The notes: generated by a model not told the origin, from the sequence alone. A stretch of DNA of 64,000 nucleotides from Zopfochytrium polystomum (GCA_025765615.1 JAIVFJ010000009.1:575166-639165); one strand, 5' to 3'. Positions 45,401-56,715 are shown, counted from the first letter of the stretch. Program-made: numbers and translations.

Positions 45401-46913
45401 TAAGCTGGAGGGACACTCTGAATTTGTCACATCGGCAGCATTCAGTCCCAATGGGCAGTTTATTGTGTCTGGAAGTGAAGACAAGACGGTCAGGATTTGG
45501 AATGCTTCCACTGGCCAGGAGCTCCGTAGGCTGGAGGGACACTCTGAAATTGTCGAATCTGCAGCCTTCAGTCATGATGGGCAGTATGTTGTGTCTGCAA
45601 GCGAAGACAAGACAGCCAGGATTTGGAATGCTTCCACTGGCCAGGAGCTGCATAAGCTGGTGGTACACTCTAGGACTGTCAACTCCGCAGCATTCAGTCC
45701 TGATGGGCAGTTTGTTGTGTCTGGAAGTTCTGACAATGCAGTCAGGATTTGGAACGCTTCCTCTGGCCAGGAGCTGCATAAGCTGGTGGGACACTCTCAT
45801 GTTGTCGACTCTGCAACATTCAGTCCTGATGGGCAGTTTGTTGTGTCTGGAAGCGATGACGAGACAGTCAGGATTTGGAATGCTTCCACTGGCCAGGAGC
45901 TGCATAAGCAGGAGGGACACTCTGATAAAGTCACATCTGCAGCGTTCAGTCCTGATGGGCAGTTTGTTGTGTCTGGAAGTGTTGACAAGACAGTCAGGAT
46001 TTGGAATGCTTCCACTGGCCAGGAGCTGCATAAGCTGGAGGGACACTCTGATTCTGTCAGGTCTGCAGCATTCAGTCCTGATGGACAGTTTGTTGTGTCT
46101 GGAAGCGATGACGAGACAGCCAGGATTTGGAATGCTTCCACTGGCGAGGAGCTGTGTAAGCTGGAGGGACACTTTGATGTTGTGAACTCTGCAGCATTCA
46201 ATTCTGATGGCCAGTTTGTTGTGTCTGGAAGTGGAGACAGTACAGTCAGGATTTGGAATGCTTCCACTGGCCAGGAGATGCATAAGCTGGTGGGACACTC
46301 TTCTGAAGTCTACTCTGCATCATTCAGTCCTGATGGGCAGTTTGTTGTGTCTGGAAGTTGGGACAAGACAGTCAGGATTTGGAATGCTTCCACTGGCCAG
46401 GAGCTGCATAAGCTGGTGGGACACTCTAAGTCTGTTGAATCTACAGCCTTCAGTCCTGATGGGCAGTTTGTTGTGTCTGGAAGTGAAGACAAGACAGTCA
46501 GGATTTGGAATGCTTCCACTGGCCAGGAACTGCATAAGCTGGTGGGACACTCTGACTTTGTCAAATCCGCAGCATTCAGTCCTAATGGGCAATCTGTTGT
46601 GTCTAGAAGTCGGGACAAGACAGTCAGGATTTGGAATGCTTCAACAGGCCAGAAGTTGCATGATCTGGCGGGGTTTTCTGCATTTAGTGATGATGTCGCT
46701 GCTCCAAGCATGTCACACAATTGCAGTGCCTGGATTTGGACAGGAGAGCCGCTGCAGAGTAAATCTGTGATAAAAAATGGTGTTTGGTTCATCTTTGATG
46801 TCGCAAAAGTCTGTTTCTGGCTTCCGCCCGAGTTACGTGGCGACTTTCAGCTCCTTTCAAGGCAAACTGCTCTCTTTCTTGGTGAAGGCTTTTGTTCTGT
46901 CATAAAAGTTTGA
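42478..46913 (+). CDS. NLR-like receptor: PB1-like, NACHT, 13 WD40 repeats
   Basis: Three exons (42478-42711, 42783-42877, 42947-46913; introns 71 and 69 nt, phases 0 and 2) encode 1431 residues. Residues 5-80 form a PB1-like beta-grasp: WTVTFVHDGLGRKVRIP, a helix, then an acidic DETVLDEDDDLPSLL resembling the OPCA motif. Exon 2 is a Ser/Thr/Ala linker. The NACHT NTPase has Walker A GVAGIGKS (201-208) and Walker B LVVLVVDALDEC (301-312), followed by VTGRPEVD and a helical region. From residue 804 come 13 WD40 repeats of 42 residues, nearly identical, then a degenerate unit and a 70-residue tail. In fungi, STAND proteins of this plan (HET-E/HNWD type) sense ligands through variable WD repeats and trigger responses such as incompatibility. 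Ligand and output here are unknown. GC content is lower than in flanking genes. Confidence 0.93.
45027..46664 (+). repeat. Thirteen 126-bp tandem WD40-coding repeats
   Basis: Thirteen in-frame units of 126 bp (42 codons) starting at the CTG codon at 45027. Long blocks such as those encoding SPDGQFVVSG and TVRIWNASTGQEL are almost unchanged between units. Differences cluster at codons 6, 7, 9, 24, 25 and 27 of the unit. This is coding minisatellite structure and will be prone to copy-number change. Confidence 0.95.
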
Positions 46914-48467
46914 TCAGGAAATGGCTTTGTCGCTTCTATGTTCTCTGTCTCTGTATTTGTTGCTGTGGGCAAACTTGTTTTATCAAAAACAGTGTTTTTG
47001 AAGGAAATAAAAATGAAAGATTGCTCTGGTCAAGGACAGATTGTCCAAAATTTGCATATCAAATAGTATATAATCAGCATAATCTAATCCATCGCAGCAA
47101 AATTCGAATCCCGATTTTTTTTTTTTTTTTTTTTTTTGCAGAAATGTAAAATTAGTATCCCACCCCAAACATTTGAGCTCGCCATGAATGTATCAGGGGT
47201 AAAGAAGAAAAAAAAATGGGGAGTATGGTTTCAACAATCAATCTTACCTTAGAGAGTGCTTTTTTTTTTTAAATCCTAGACATATCAATCTGGCCCTTTG
47301 GGGACGATTAGTCCGTTTGGCCCTCACATAAGGCTTGGTCTTCACACACTGGCCCAAGGGGAATGTTGTTCCAGACATATCCATCCAGGCCCACTTAGTG
47401 AAAGTGGGGCCACTATCAAGTCCACACTATCAAGTCCACTATCAAGTCCATTATTGAGTCCATTTTGTGTCTCCTTAATTGTTTTTATTTGGCCAATTTT
47501 ATTGTTTTTGTTATGATTTTCATTCACTATTGAGTCCACACATATGGACTCAATATGGTCTCAATATTGGCTCATATGAGGCCAAGTCTAATTGTTTTTT
47601 TCGTCAATTTAACCCTGAGCTAGTTTGAATTGTTGATCTGGTTTTAGCGCAAAGTACTGAGACCAAGAATTGTTGGTGGTCTGGTTGCTGGTTTAGCAGG
47701 CACCAGATGCAATGGCAGTGGACGTCGTCAGATGCGCTAGGAGGCGTAGGCAACAAACAGCAAGAAGTCAAATTGCAGGTCGGCAAAACCAAAGCGAGTC
47801 ATTGTCAGCAAACTGCAAATTGCAGTGGCTGGTAAAAACATTGTCAATCTGGAGATTAAAGAAAATAGTAGTTGTCCAGTAAATTGAAATTGATAATGAT
47901 ATGATTATAGATGTTGTTGATTTGAGGCCACAAAAGAGCATTCAATCAGTGGAATTCACAGCAGAAATTTTTCCTGCTGCTTTGTTATGTGCAAAGAAAT
48001 TATTCTGGCTCAAAAATTATTTCAGGTTTCAAAAGTATTGTGATATATGTCATGATATTTAATTAGTAAAAGTATTGCGATATTTTGGGCTATAGTATCA
48101 ATTTGAAACCATAGTGGCTGGCAGCGAGCCAGTGGAGATCCTCCAGGTGGGTGGCAGATTGTCAAACAGCCCCAAGTCAATAGACAAAAATTGAGGTTTT
48201 GGAACCACACTTTCTGCAGGAAAAAATTGAATGTTTTTATAGAAATCAGGAAAAATAAGCAAATACCTGCACACTGATATCTGTGATGGGAGGACTGGAA
48301 TTCTGTCCTTTCTTTCCATTGAGAATTTTGGACTTCTTGTGTAACATGTGTGCAACAAAAATCTTGATCTTTCATGCACTTCTGCTTCAATTTTTCTGCT
48401 TTACTGCTTTTCCAAAGACATCAGAAAGGCCTATGTCCCAGCTATTGTCGCATGAGTGGGCGATCCT
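46914..48467. other. AT-rich intergenic region
   Basis: No gene. Holds a T23 run (47115-47137), a small ACTATCAAGTCC minisatellite (47411-47461) and scattered short frames. Confidence 0.6.
47411..47461. repeat. ACTATCAAGTCC minisatellite
   Basis: Three 12-14-nt units of CACTATCAAGTCC followed by a diverged ATTATTGAGTCC copy. A related ACTATTGAGTCC recurs near 47525. Confidence 0.75.
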
Positions 48468-48540
48468 GGGGCTTGCTGGGGATTGAACCCAGGACCTCCT
48501 CCACCCGAAGGAAGGAATCATACCACTAGACCACAAACCC
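48468..48540 (-). tRNA. tRNA-Pro(CGG)
   Basis: Minus strand: acceptor GGGTTTG/CAAGCCC (one G-T pair), anticodon stem CTTCC/GGAGG with loop TTCGGGT (anticodon CGG), T arm CTGGG-TTCAATC-CCCAG. No intron. Confidence 0.9.
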
Positions 48541-50102
48541 TCCGCCTCATTTGAAGGTAAATTACGCTTCTAATGCTCTTTACAGATTTGCCTTAAGGGC
48601 CCCAACAGCTACTGGCCCCAGATTCATGTCTTTCTTCAGGCCAGTGATGCAGTTGACAACCTTTCACTAATCATGCACCAGCACGACTCCTAAACAAGTC
48701 CACGTCACTATGCCCGCCTTTCTGCGACAGAGTATTGGTGCAATTGCCTATCTGCACATTCTGCTCCAATAGCTTGAACACCAGCAGATACAGCAGATAT
48801 CAGCAGGTTTTTCTTTGGATGCAAGCGGATATACACAGTCAAATTTGATATCTGCGTACTGCTTATATCATTATCTGCCAAATGTCTGCAAGTCAGGTTA
48901 GCAACCCTTGTCCATCTCTACCTTACCTGCATCCAGAAGCAGATATCCACTTTGGGTTGGTGTTTGACCACAACCCTTTGTTGTTTGTGCTGGGACTGAT
49001 AAGTGTGGTGGTTTTTCTCTTTTTTTTTCCCTTTTTTTTTTTTTTTTTTGTGTGTTTCCCACAGACGTAGGACTTGCTCCCACATCACTTGACTGCCTAT
49101 CCTGGGGTGCCTAATACCGCCATTACATCACCTAATGCATTGGGTCCTGGGATGTTCCCCAGTGTCCAAAGTGGCAAGCCTGCATCCCTAACAGGCCCAG
49201 TATCCCTCTGACCAAATTGCTTTACCTCAGCACCAGCGCCGTCACTGTCTGCCAACAATTTGTGGTTTTTTGGATGACGGCTATATTCATTACTGGATTC
49301 ACAGCTAGCCTCTGCCATGACAAACCCTGTGATTACGATAGTCGGACCTATGCTGTAGTTCCCCTCTGCTTGACACTATAGCTGGATTCAACCAAAGATC
49401 TCACCCCAGGAACAGTCCCTGGCGACTGGGAAAGAGCTGGTCCAGCAGACAATTTTGGATTCAAAGATTGCAGCTGGTTGTGGAAGGCCAGAAACCTTGA
49501 GGCAAAAGTAACTACTCCCATTTAGGGTCAGTTTGAGCTCAGTGGCAGAATGTAGTGTGAAACCGCAAATGTCAGCAGTGCTGCATTTGTGGACATGACA
49601 GACAAACAAACCCACTGGTCCCTACATCCAGGCTCCATGGGTGTGACAGACAACACAGTGGCATTGAGCAAACCATAAGTAATAAACTTACAAAAGCCTT
49701 CAAATGAAGGCAAAGCACAGTGGATTAAGTGTCTGCAGCGCAATTGGGAGGTGGGGGAGGGGTTGATGGGCAGGTGATCTCTTAAGAAAAGAAAATGGGA
49801 CTGTGGGGCTCCAATTACGCAGACTTTTTGATCTGAAGCGGCTTGACACCAATGGTGACATCCAACAGAGACATGAGGGCAAAATTATTTACAGAGATAT
49901 CCTGAAAATTTTGGTGAGTGAGACAGGGCCAGAGACTGTCAGCTGAAAAATTGCCAGAAATAACAAAATGCTGACAAACTAGTCATTTCTTTGTATTGGC
50001 AGGTCAGTCTGCTGTCCAGTCACTGACAGGAGTATTGATTTCAACTTTGCAAGTGGGTCACTCACCAAGGTTTTCAGGATATCGCAGTAACAGATAGAGA
50101 AA
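48541..50102. other. AT-rich intergenic region
   Basis: No gene or RNA recognised. Repeated CAGCAGATA-type words occur around 48780-48805 and a T20 run near 49031-49049. Confidence 0.55.
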
Positions 50103-50184
50103 TGAGCAGAGTGGGATTCGAACCCACGCCTCTCTCGAGACTACGACCTGAACGTAGCGCCTTGGACCGCTCGGCCATCTGCCC
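50103..50184 (-). tRNA. tRNA-Leu(CAG)
   Basis: Minus strand, 82-nt class II tRNA: acceptor GGGCAGA/TCTGCTC (one G-T pair), D arm GCCGAGCGGTCCAAGGC, anticodon stem CTACG/CGTAG with loop TTCAGGT (anticodon CAG), variable arm TCTCGAGAGA, T arm GTGGG-TTCGAAT-CCCAC. Confidence 0.92.
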
Positions 50185-50375
50185 CCATCCCCACACATCC
50201 CCCTTTTAATAATAGCCTGCACTTAGCCGCTCATCAAGGCAGTGTATCTATGAAGGATAATGGATACCGAGAAGGAATTCAATCAGAGTCTTTCCCCAGT
50301 ACGATATTTACACAATGGCAACTACAAGAACATTGTCCTAATTTCAAATAATGCAGCGGGGAAGGCTGAAAGACA

Positions 50376-50469
50376 GCCTTCTTGGCTCAGTTGGCAGAGC
50401 GTCTCCCTAGTACCAGGAGTGAATCCTGACGGCAGGAGAAGGTCACCAGTTCGATTCTGGTAGAAGGCA
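50376..50469 (+). tRNA. tRNA-Thr(AGT) with a 21-nt intron
   Basis: Acceptor GCCTTCT/AGAAGGC, anticodon stem TCTCC/GGAGA, loop CTAGTA-A interrupted after position 37 by an intron at 50413-50433. T arm ACCAG-TTCGATT-CTGGT, discriminator A. Anticodon AGT. The intron position is the canonical one for nuclear tRNA introns. Confidence 0.9.
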
Positions 50470-51191
50470 TGGCTGGCAGGAACTGGGCCTGTTCTATCCC
50501 ATTATTGAGCCTTACTGGCAGGGAGCGCTTTCTGCATTGATCTGCATTTCTGGGTTATTTTCCAATCAATCTGAAACCAGCCAGGAAGGAGGCTAAGGCT
50601 GGCTGGATTCAGACCAGATACTAAGAGCTCTGTATCCAAGAATACACACAGACATGGTTTTCTCATATCTGTTTAAAGACCCAGATATCTAGTGGAGGGC
50701 GGATGTCTGGACTTTGTCAGCAGATTGGGCAGATATTTGGTCTTTTTGCGTATCAGTGACTGGGAATTATCTGTGAGGCAGGTGTGGGCAGTAACCATAT
50801 CTGTCCACCACATCCCAGAGTTGGAGCAGATCGGACAGAGATCCGGCAGAGGTCCAGTCTCCACTTTCTCAGATGCCAGCCTTAAAGGAAGCTGTTCTCC
50901 AGCACTGCCCATTGATTGTGTGCATACTCCAGAACTGTGTTCAAGTCATACCACTTGCACTTAATCAGGAACTTCTGTTTTGGTTTTTTTCTTTTCCCCT
51001 GAGGCACAAATCTGCACCCAAACCTCTTTATAATTGTATGATGTTCCTAAGTGAGACACATTTGACACAAGGCAAAGTCTCAGCACAGTAGAAGAGTCAG
51101 GCATGCTAGCCTATTTGTTTACTTGGCTAAACTGGTTGTTGTCTGTCGTGCTTCCCACAAGATTTTGCAAACCCCACGAAGTCTTTGCACT

Positions 51192-51265
51192 GGTCACATG
51201 GTGTAGTTGGTTATCACGTCTGTCTAACACACAGACGGTCTCCAGTTCGAGTCTGGATGTGACCA
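51192..51265 (+). tRNA. tRNA-Val(AAC)
   Basis: Acceptor GGTCACA/TGTGACC, anticodon stem TCTGT/ACAGA with loop CTAACAC (anticodon AAC), T arm TCCAG-TTCGAGT-CTGGA, discriminator A. Its 3' end lies 131 bp before the left LTR of the Ty3-type element. Confidence 0.95.
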
Positions 51266-51396
51266 AATTCTCCTCTTTCTTGTCCCAGCTCTACTGTCTG
51301 GTTGTGGTGTTTGTGCTGTTGGCAAAAGATGGATGGTGGGCTGGTGAAGGGGTTTTGTGTGGGTTTCAGTTCCCAAATCAGGAAGGTGGCTCCAGA

Positions 51397-51697
51397 TGTG
51401 AGAGAACTTCACGTCATCCGCTTTGTCTTCCTTCCTTGTCACTTGTCGAACCCTGATGCTTCACTTCCCGCTCCGCATCGTTACCTTCGTCTCCCCCTTT
51501 GTTACCTTTGTGTCATTCTCCACTCCCTTACTTTCTGATGTATCACTCTCCGCTTCCCCTGCCCTTCATATCGGATAACTCTCAACCATCGGACTTCTAG
51601 CAGTATAAAACCGCCCTTTTGCAGTACCTATAAAGAGGCGAACCTCCAAAGACCTTCCACTACGCTTCAAAGGACCCTTCCTTCGAATTCCCTCACA
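51397..51697 (+). repeat. 5' LTR of Ty3-type element
   Basis: 301 bp from TGTGAGAGAAC to CCTCACA (TG...CA ends). Contains TATAAAA at about 51604-51610 and a second TATAAAG near 51631. The first 70 bp recur at 56249-56318. The right boundary is supported by the primer-binding site starting three bases later. Confidence 0.82.
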
Positions 51698-51699
51698 TT

Positions 51700-51709
51700 T
51701 GGTAGCAGC
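51700..51709 (+). other. Primer-binding site, initiator tRNA-Met
   Basis: TGGTAGCAGC is the exact complement of the 3' end (GCTGCTA plus CCA) of the initiator tRNA-Met encoded at 17834-17905, starting three bases after the LTR. Ty3-type elements commonly use this primer. Confidence 0.85.
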
Positions 51710-51764
51710 AGATAACGTCCCTCATCCGCTTACCCCTCGTTCACTCAACGCCGCCTCTTTCACC

Positions 51765-52925
51765 ATGGATTCACCAACTGGTGATGACGACGAAAATTCC
51801 CTTTCACGTAACCTCGCCAACCTTCTCCTGAACCTTGACGAGGATGCAGAAGAGCGCACCGAGCCTTCAGACAACGAGGACACCACCCAAGCTCAACAAG
51901 CCACCAACCCAGCCACTGCGACCACTCCCTGCAACTTCAAGATGCCAAGCGTCATGCCCCCTTCCTTTGACGGATCGGTTTGACATCTACCTGCCCACCA
52001 AGCCCAACAGCAAATCGAGGAATACCTTTATGCTTGTGAGCAACTCTGCAAGCTTCACGACTTTCGCACTGACAATTCCCCTGCCACCTACCGAGTTCAC
52101 CACCGCTACGCCTTCAGGGTTTCAACGCAACTCAAGGGAAACGCCCTCTCAGCATGGAAACAGTTGTCGCCACACCACCGCCAAAACATGCGTTGGACAA
52201 CCTATTGCAAGTCGATTCGCCGCCAATTCAGCTCTTCTCTCGCCTACGACCAAGTAGTTGTTGCACTTGTCAGATTGAAGCAGAACAAGTCCGCCGCCAC
52301 ATACTCGGCTGACGTCAACTCCATCCTTGGCTCCTTCGTCGGCCACAACCTCCCTGTACGAGCGCAGTGCGCGTTCTACCGCAACAGTCTCAAAGCTCAT
52401 ATTCGCTAACGCCCTGAAATTGCGTCCATGATCACCAGCCTCTGCGCTCTCCAGCTTGAAGCCAAACGAATTGACGACCTCTCATGGCAGTCTCACGGCG
52501 CCACTTTGCAAGTTTCTTCACGGCTTGACTCCCTCACCAACCGTCAACAAAAAAATCGACAGCAGCAGCAACAGAACCAATCCACACCGCGCCCACAGCG
52601 CTCCATGACCTTTGAGGAATTTGGTCGAGCTCACTGAGATAGCAGCTTTGGGCAACGAAAGCAATCCCGCTATGAGCTTGCAGAAGTCGATCCTATGCTC
52701 GGCATGATGCAAGGAAACACTCAAAAACGTCAACCTCTCACAGACCGGGAACGCAGCGAGTACCGCACCCATGGTTGGTGTACGTTCTGCCACCACAAGG
52801 ACCACACTGTCGACAGTTGCACGCACCCAGACTCTCACAACTCTCGCAAGCGCCATGACAACAGTAACGCCAACATTCAAGTTGCCACTGCCACCGATAA
52901 AGGAAAGAGCGGTGAGCGACGCCAG
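51765..52925 (+). pseudogene. gag-like region of the LTR element
   Basis: Opens with MDSPTGDDDENSLSRNLANL and an acidic stretch. It reaches MPPSFDGS (a common gag start of the capsid region) and then breaks at a frameshift near 51975. Capsid-like sequence resumes in another frame (RRQFSSSLAYDQVVVALVRL), is cut by TAA near 52408 and TGA near 52635, and ends with a CCHC zinc knuckle (CTFCHHKDHTVDSC). Nucleic-acid packaging was its role; this copy is not functional. Confidence 0.8.
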
Positions 52926-53059
52926 TAAGATGCACCGTCGCCCTGGACGACTGGCCCGACCACCGACAGCAGCCTCAGCCAGCGTCCGCACTCCTACTGC
53001 ATTATCACCCACACTCGCACCATTAGACCTTAAGCTTCACCACAGTAGACGTCAACGAT

Positions 53060-55990
53060 CATCTCATCCTCTTCTAGTTGTCATTGGCTCTTTCCGGGGC
53101 GACCCCATCAAGATCCTTATTGACTCCGGAGCATCCCCTTCGTTCATCAACTCTGACCTTGTCCCTTACCACCGCAAGAAGGGAACGATTCCCATCACGC
53201 TCGCCGACAGCTCCACCACCACCCACGGCTCGCAACACTCCCACATCTCCTTCCAAGTAGATGGAAAAAACCTACCACCACGACCTTGTTTCCACCACAA
53301 TTGCGTACGACATCATTCTTGGCAAAGACTGGCTTGACAGCGTCAACCCTGCAACGGCTGGCCCACCAACTCTCTTCGCCTCCAGGACGGCACCACCTGG
53401 CAAGGCCGCAAAGCAACTGACATCCACGTAGAAATCTGCTCCGCCAACGCCTTCAAGCGCGCCATTCACAAGTCCCACCTCTGGGGGATTCTACTCTCCA
53501 TCAAGACCACTGCCGACTCCAATGTCGCCGACACTACTGCACAAGAGAAGCTCAACCCCGAAGTCCGCGCCATCATTGACAAATATCCACATGTCTTCGA
53601 ACCCTTTGAAGGCCTTCCGCCAGCTCGCTCTACCACGCATTCCCCTCATGGACCCTCTGTCACCTCCTCCATGGCGACCCATCTACCCCATGTCAGAGGA
53701 CGAACTCGCCGCTCTCCGCGAAGAACTGGACATTCAGCTGAAGCACAGCCGCATTCAGCACTCCACCTCCCCTTACAGTGCACCCATCATCTACGTCCGC
53801 CAAAAGGATAAGTTACGTCTTGTGTTCGACTACTGTGCTTTGAACAAAAACACCATCAAGGACCACACGGCTCTTCCAAACATCTCCGAGATTCTTGATC
53901 GACTTGTGAAAGCCCGCCATTTCTCCACTCTCGACCTCGCCTCAGGCTACCACCAGCTGCAGATCCATCCTGATGACCGCCACAAGACCGCATTTTGCAC
54001 GAAGTACAGACACTATGAGTGGGTAGTCATACCTTTTGGTCTGTCAAACGCCTCTGCCACCTTCCAGGCCACCATGAATTGCATCTTCCAGGATTACATT
54101 GACGCTTTCATGACAATCTACCTTGACGACATCCTGATCTATTCGTCCACTTTTGAGAACCACATGGCGCATATCGACCTCGTCCTCCAACGACTTGCTG
54201 ACAACATGTTGCACTGCCACCTCTACAAGTGCTCGTTCCTTCAAGACGAGATTGACTACCTTGGCCACCACGTTCGCCTTGGCGAAATCTCCGTTCTATC
54301 ATCGCGACTTCAAGCAACCAAAGACTTCGAGCCCCCTCGTTCCTGGACCGACCTCTGAGCCTTTCTCAGTCTCACCAACACAATCCACCGCTTCACACCA
54401 CACCTCGCAGACATTTTAGCACCGCTTTCTGACCTTCTTTGCCGGGGGGAGTCCATTACAAAGTCAACGCCTTTTGAATGGGACAACTCTTATGATGCCA
54501 TCTTCACCAACGTCAAGCACGCCATCTCTCAGCCGCAAACCCTTGCAATGTTCGACCCTTCCAACCCTGTACACCTGTACTCTGACTGGTCCACCCGCTC
54601 TATTGGCTCCTACGTCACCCAGCCTGCCGACAACGGCACAGAGCGCCCCATCGTATGCCTCACGAAAATACAACCCTGCAGAATCCGCCTAACATCCCTA
54701 TGAAGGCGAAATACTTGCTCTTGTTTCCGCCTTGAAGCAACACCGCCAGTACCTTATCGGCCGAGAGGTGAAAGTATTTACAGACCACTCATCCCTCAAG
54801 CACATTCTCGACCAGCCTAAACTCCGACCTGTACACCACCGCTGGATCGCCGATATCCTCACCTTTGACTTCCAAATACAATGGCTCCCAGGCAAATGGA
54901 AATAACGTCGCTGATGTCCTTTCCCGCCGAACATTTACCTACACCATCGCTACATAGGTCTCTGACTCTGATTTCGACGCACCAACAGTCACTCTCAACA
55001 ACATGTTATCGATCAACGACAACCTTCTCGACGAGATTCAGGCCCTCTATGGCACCGACGGTGACTACAAGCAAATCACAGACGCACTAGGCGACAAAAG
55101 GACCACGCCAAACCGTCTCTGCAAACACCTCCGTCGCTACACCCTCCGTGACAATCTCCTTCTCTACGATGCCAATGACGGCCTCCGCTACTACGTTCCC
55201 ACTGCCCTCCGCCAGCGTTTCATACATCTTGCCCACTCTGACGGCCCTGCCATCCACACCTCTTGGGAAAAAACCGCCGAACGTTTAACCCAGAATTTCC
55301 ATTGGTCAAACCTCCACCGTGATGTTCAACATTTCGTCCGCACCTGCGACGCCTGCCAACGCTACAAAGCTGTCCGCCGCCTCCCTTACTGCCTCCTCTC
55401 GCCTCACGAGATCCCACCAACACCATGGCACACCGTCTCCATGGACTTCATGGGTCCGCTCCCACCGACAGCTTCTGGATTCACTGCGATCACTGTCTTC
55501 GTTGACTCTGCAACCAAACACACGCACATCGCTGCCAGCCGCATCACTGACTCTGCCGAAGTCGTCGCCGCCCTCTTTGAACGCATCATCTGGCGCTACC
55601 ACAGCTTCCCCAAGCACATCATCTCCGATTGCGACTCTCGATTCCTTTCCAACTTCTGGCAAGCCCTTCGCAACAGCCTCGGAATCCGCCAGACTATCTC
55701 CACGTCGTTCCATCCTCAAACCAATGGCCAAAGAGAGAACAAGAATGGATGGATCATTGCTTCCCTCCGCCCATATGTCAACTGGATCCAAAACGACTGG
55801 GATCGCTTCCTCCATATCATTGAGCACGCCATCAACGACACCATGAACACATCAACTGCCTTCCGAGAAGCTCGCCACCATCTTCTACGGCCCGTTCCGC
55901 ATCATTGCCCGCCTTGGTACTTCCTATCAACTCGATCTCCCTCCAACTTGGCGTTTTCACCCTGTCTTTCACCCTGAGAAACTTTGTCCC
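53060..55990 (+). pseudogene. pol-like region: protease, RT, RNase H, integrase
   Basis: The protease active site DSGAS lies near 53122-53136, followed by a frameshift. The longest RT frame (53522-54358) has the LDLASGYHQL and the YLDD catalytic motif (about 54119-54130) and stops at TGA 54356-54358. RNase H-like sequence follows in shifted frames to about 54960. The integrase frame (55003-55977) is open over 324 codons with an H-H-C-C finger (CDACQRYK), MDFMGPLPP (first catalytic Asp), ISDCDSRF (second Asp) and a degenerated NGQRENKN around the catalytic Glu. The last part changes frame into a chromodomain-like tail (RTFYNHPQILVSW). No complete polyprotein remains. Confidence 0.88.
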
Positions 55991-56248
55991 TACTTTTGGG
56001 ATCAACATGGCCCCCACCGTTGAACGCTCTTCCCCTTGACTCTCGCCAAATTGCTGCTGTCCTTTCCTACCGCACTTTTTACAACCACCCACAAATCCTT
56101 GTTTCTTGGACAAACCACTCTCCTTTTACAATGCTTGGCTCAACCTTACACCAAAACTTCATAATGATCTCCGCCTCTCTGGCCTTCTTTAATGAGCTCC
56201 TTCCTCTGTTCTCCTTCTTTCAGAGCGCAGCCCGCTCTTGCCAGGGAG

Positions 56249-56318
56249 TGTGAGAGAACTTCACGTCATCCGCTTTGTCTTCCTTCCTTGTCACTTGTCG
56301 AACTCCAATGCTTCACTT
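56249..56318 (+). repeat. 3' LTR remnant
   Basis: First 70 bp of the LTR, matching 51397-51466 with three transitions, then abruptly replaced by unrelated RNase H-coding sequence. Confidence 0.85.
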
Positions 56319-56715
56319 AACTCTGAAGTCGACGCCTCCGGCTATGCCCTTGGCACTGCCCTTTACATTGTGGACCCACAGGAACCCCATAACCAAGAGA
56401 AGCGAAAACCTGTTGCTTTTGCTTCCCGCGTTCTTGCTGATGCTGCGATGCGCAATTGGACTCACGATTGTGAGGGTCTTGCTCTCGTGTGGGCTGTTGA
56501 CACCTTTGAGCGCTACCTGTTTGGTCAGTCGTTCATTGTTGAAACAGACCACGCACCACTCCTGCAGCTGTTTAAGAAAGCACCACTTACTGGACGCTTT
56601 GCCCACTGGCCTTACCAGCTCTCTGACTATGGCATTGAACTTGTTAATGTTTCTGGTAAAAATACGTTGTAGCTGATGCCCTCTCCCAAGTCCAGCTGGA
56701 AGCCTTCACTGAACA
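56319..56715 (+). mobile_element. RNase H fragment of a second LTR retroelement
   Basis: The frame open to 56672 encodes a Ty3/Gypsy-type RNase H: VDASGYALGTALYIVD, RNWTHDCEGLALVWAV and VETDHAPLLQLFKK carry the D-E-D residues. It then continues one base out of frame with ADALSQ, the usual link to the connection domain. Its sequence differs from the RNase H of the 51.4-56.3 kb element, so it comes from another family. Both ends are truncated. Confidence 0.8.

Larger units (their letters stand above)
51397..56318 (+). mobile_element. Degenerate Ty3/Gypsy-type LTR retrotransposon
   Basis: About 4.9 kb with domain order gag (zinc knuckle), protease, reverse transcriptase, RNase H, integrase, which is the Ty3/Gypsy order. 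A complete 5' LTR and PBS are present. The 3' LTR is represented only by its first 70 bp, beginning 56249 after a short purine-rich CCAGGGAG. Coding capacity is broken by several stops and frameshifts (for example stops near 51981, 52408, 52635 and 54356), so the copy cannot encode its own enzymes. LTR comparison over the 70 shared bp shows three differences, all transitions. No target-site duplication can be tested because the right end is lost. Confidence 0.9.

Noticed and set aside
45018..46770. Long open frames on both strands through the WD40 array (426, 379 and 187 codons)
   Set aside because: They are periodic shadows of the 126-bp repeat; because the unit length is a multiple of three, any frame free of stops in one unit stays open through all units.
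47411..47461. Possible CRISPR-like or direct-repeat array
   Set aside because: Units are 12-14 nt with no spacers, in a eukaryotic genome; an ordinary minisatellite.
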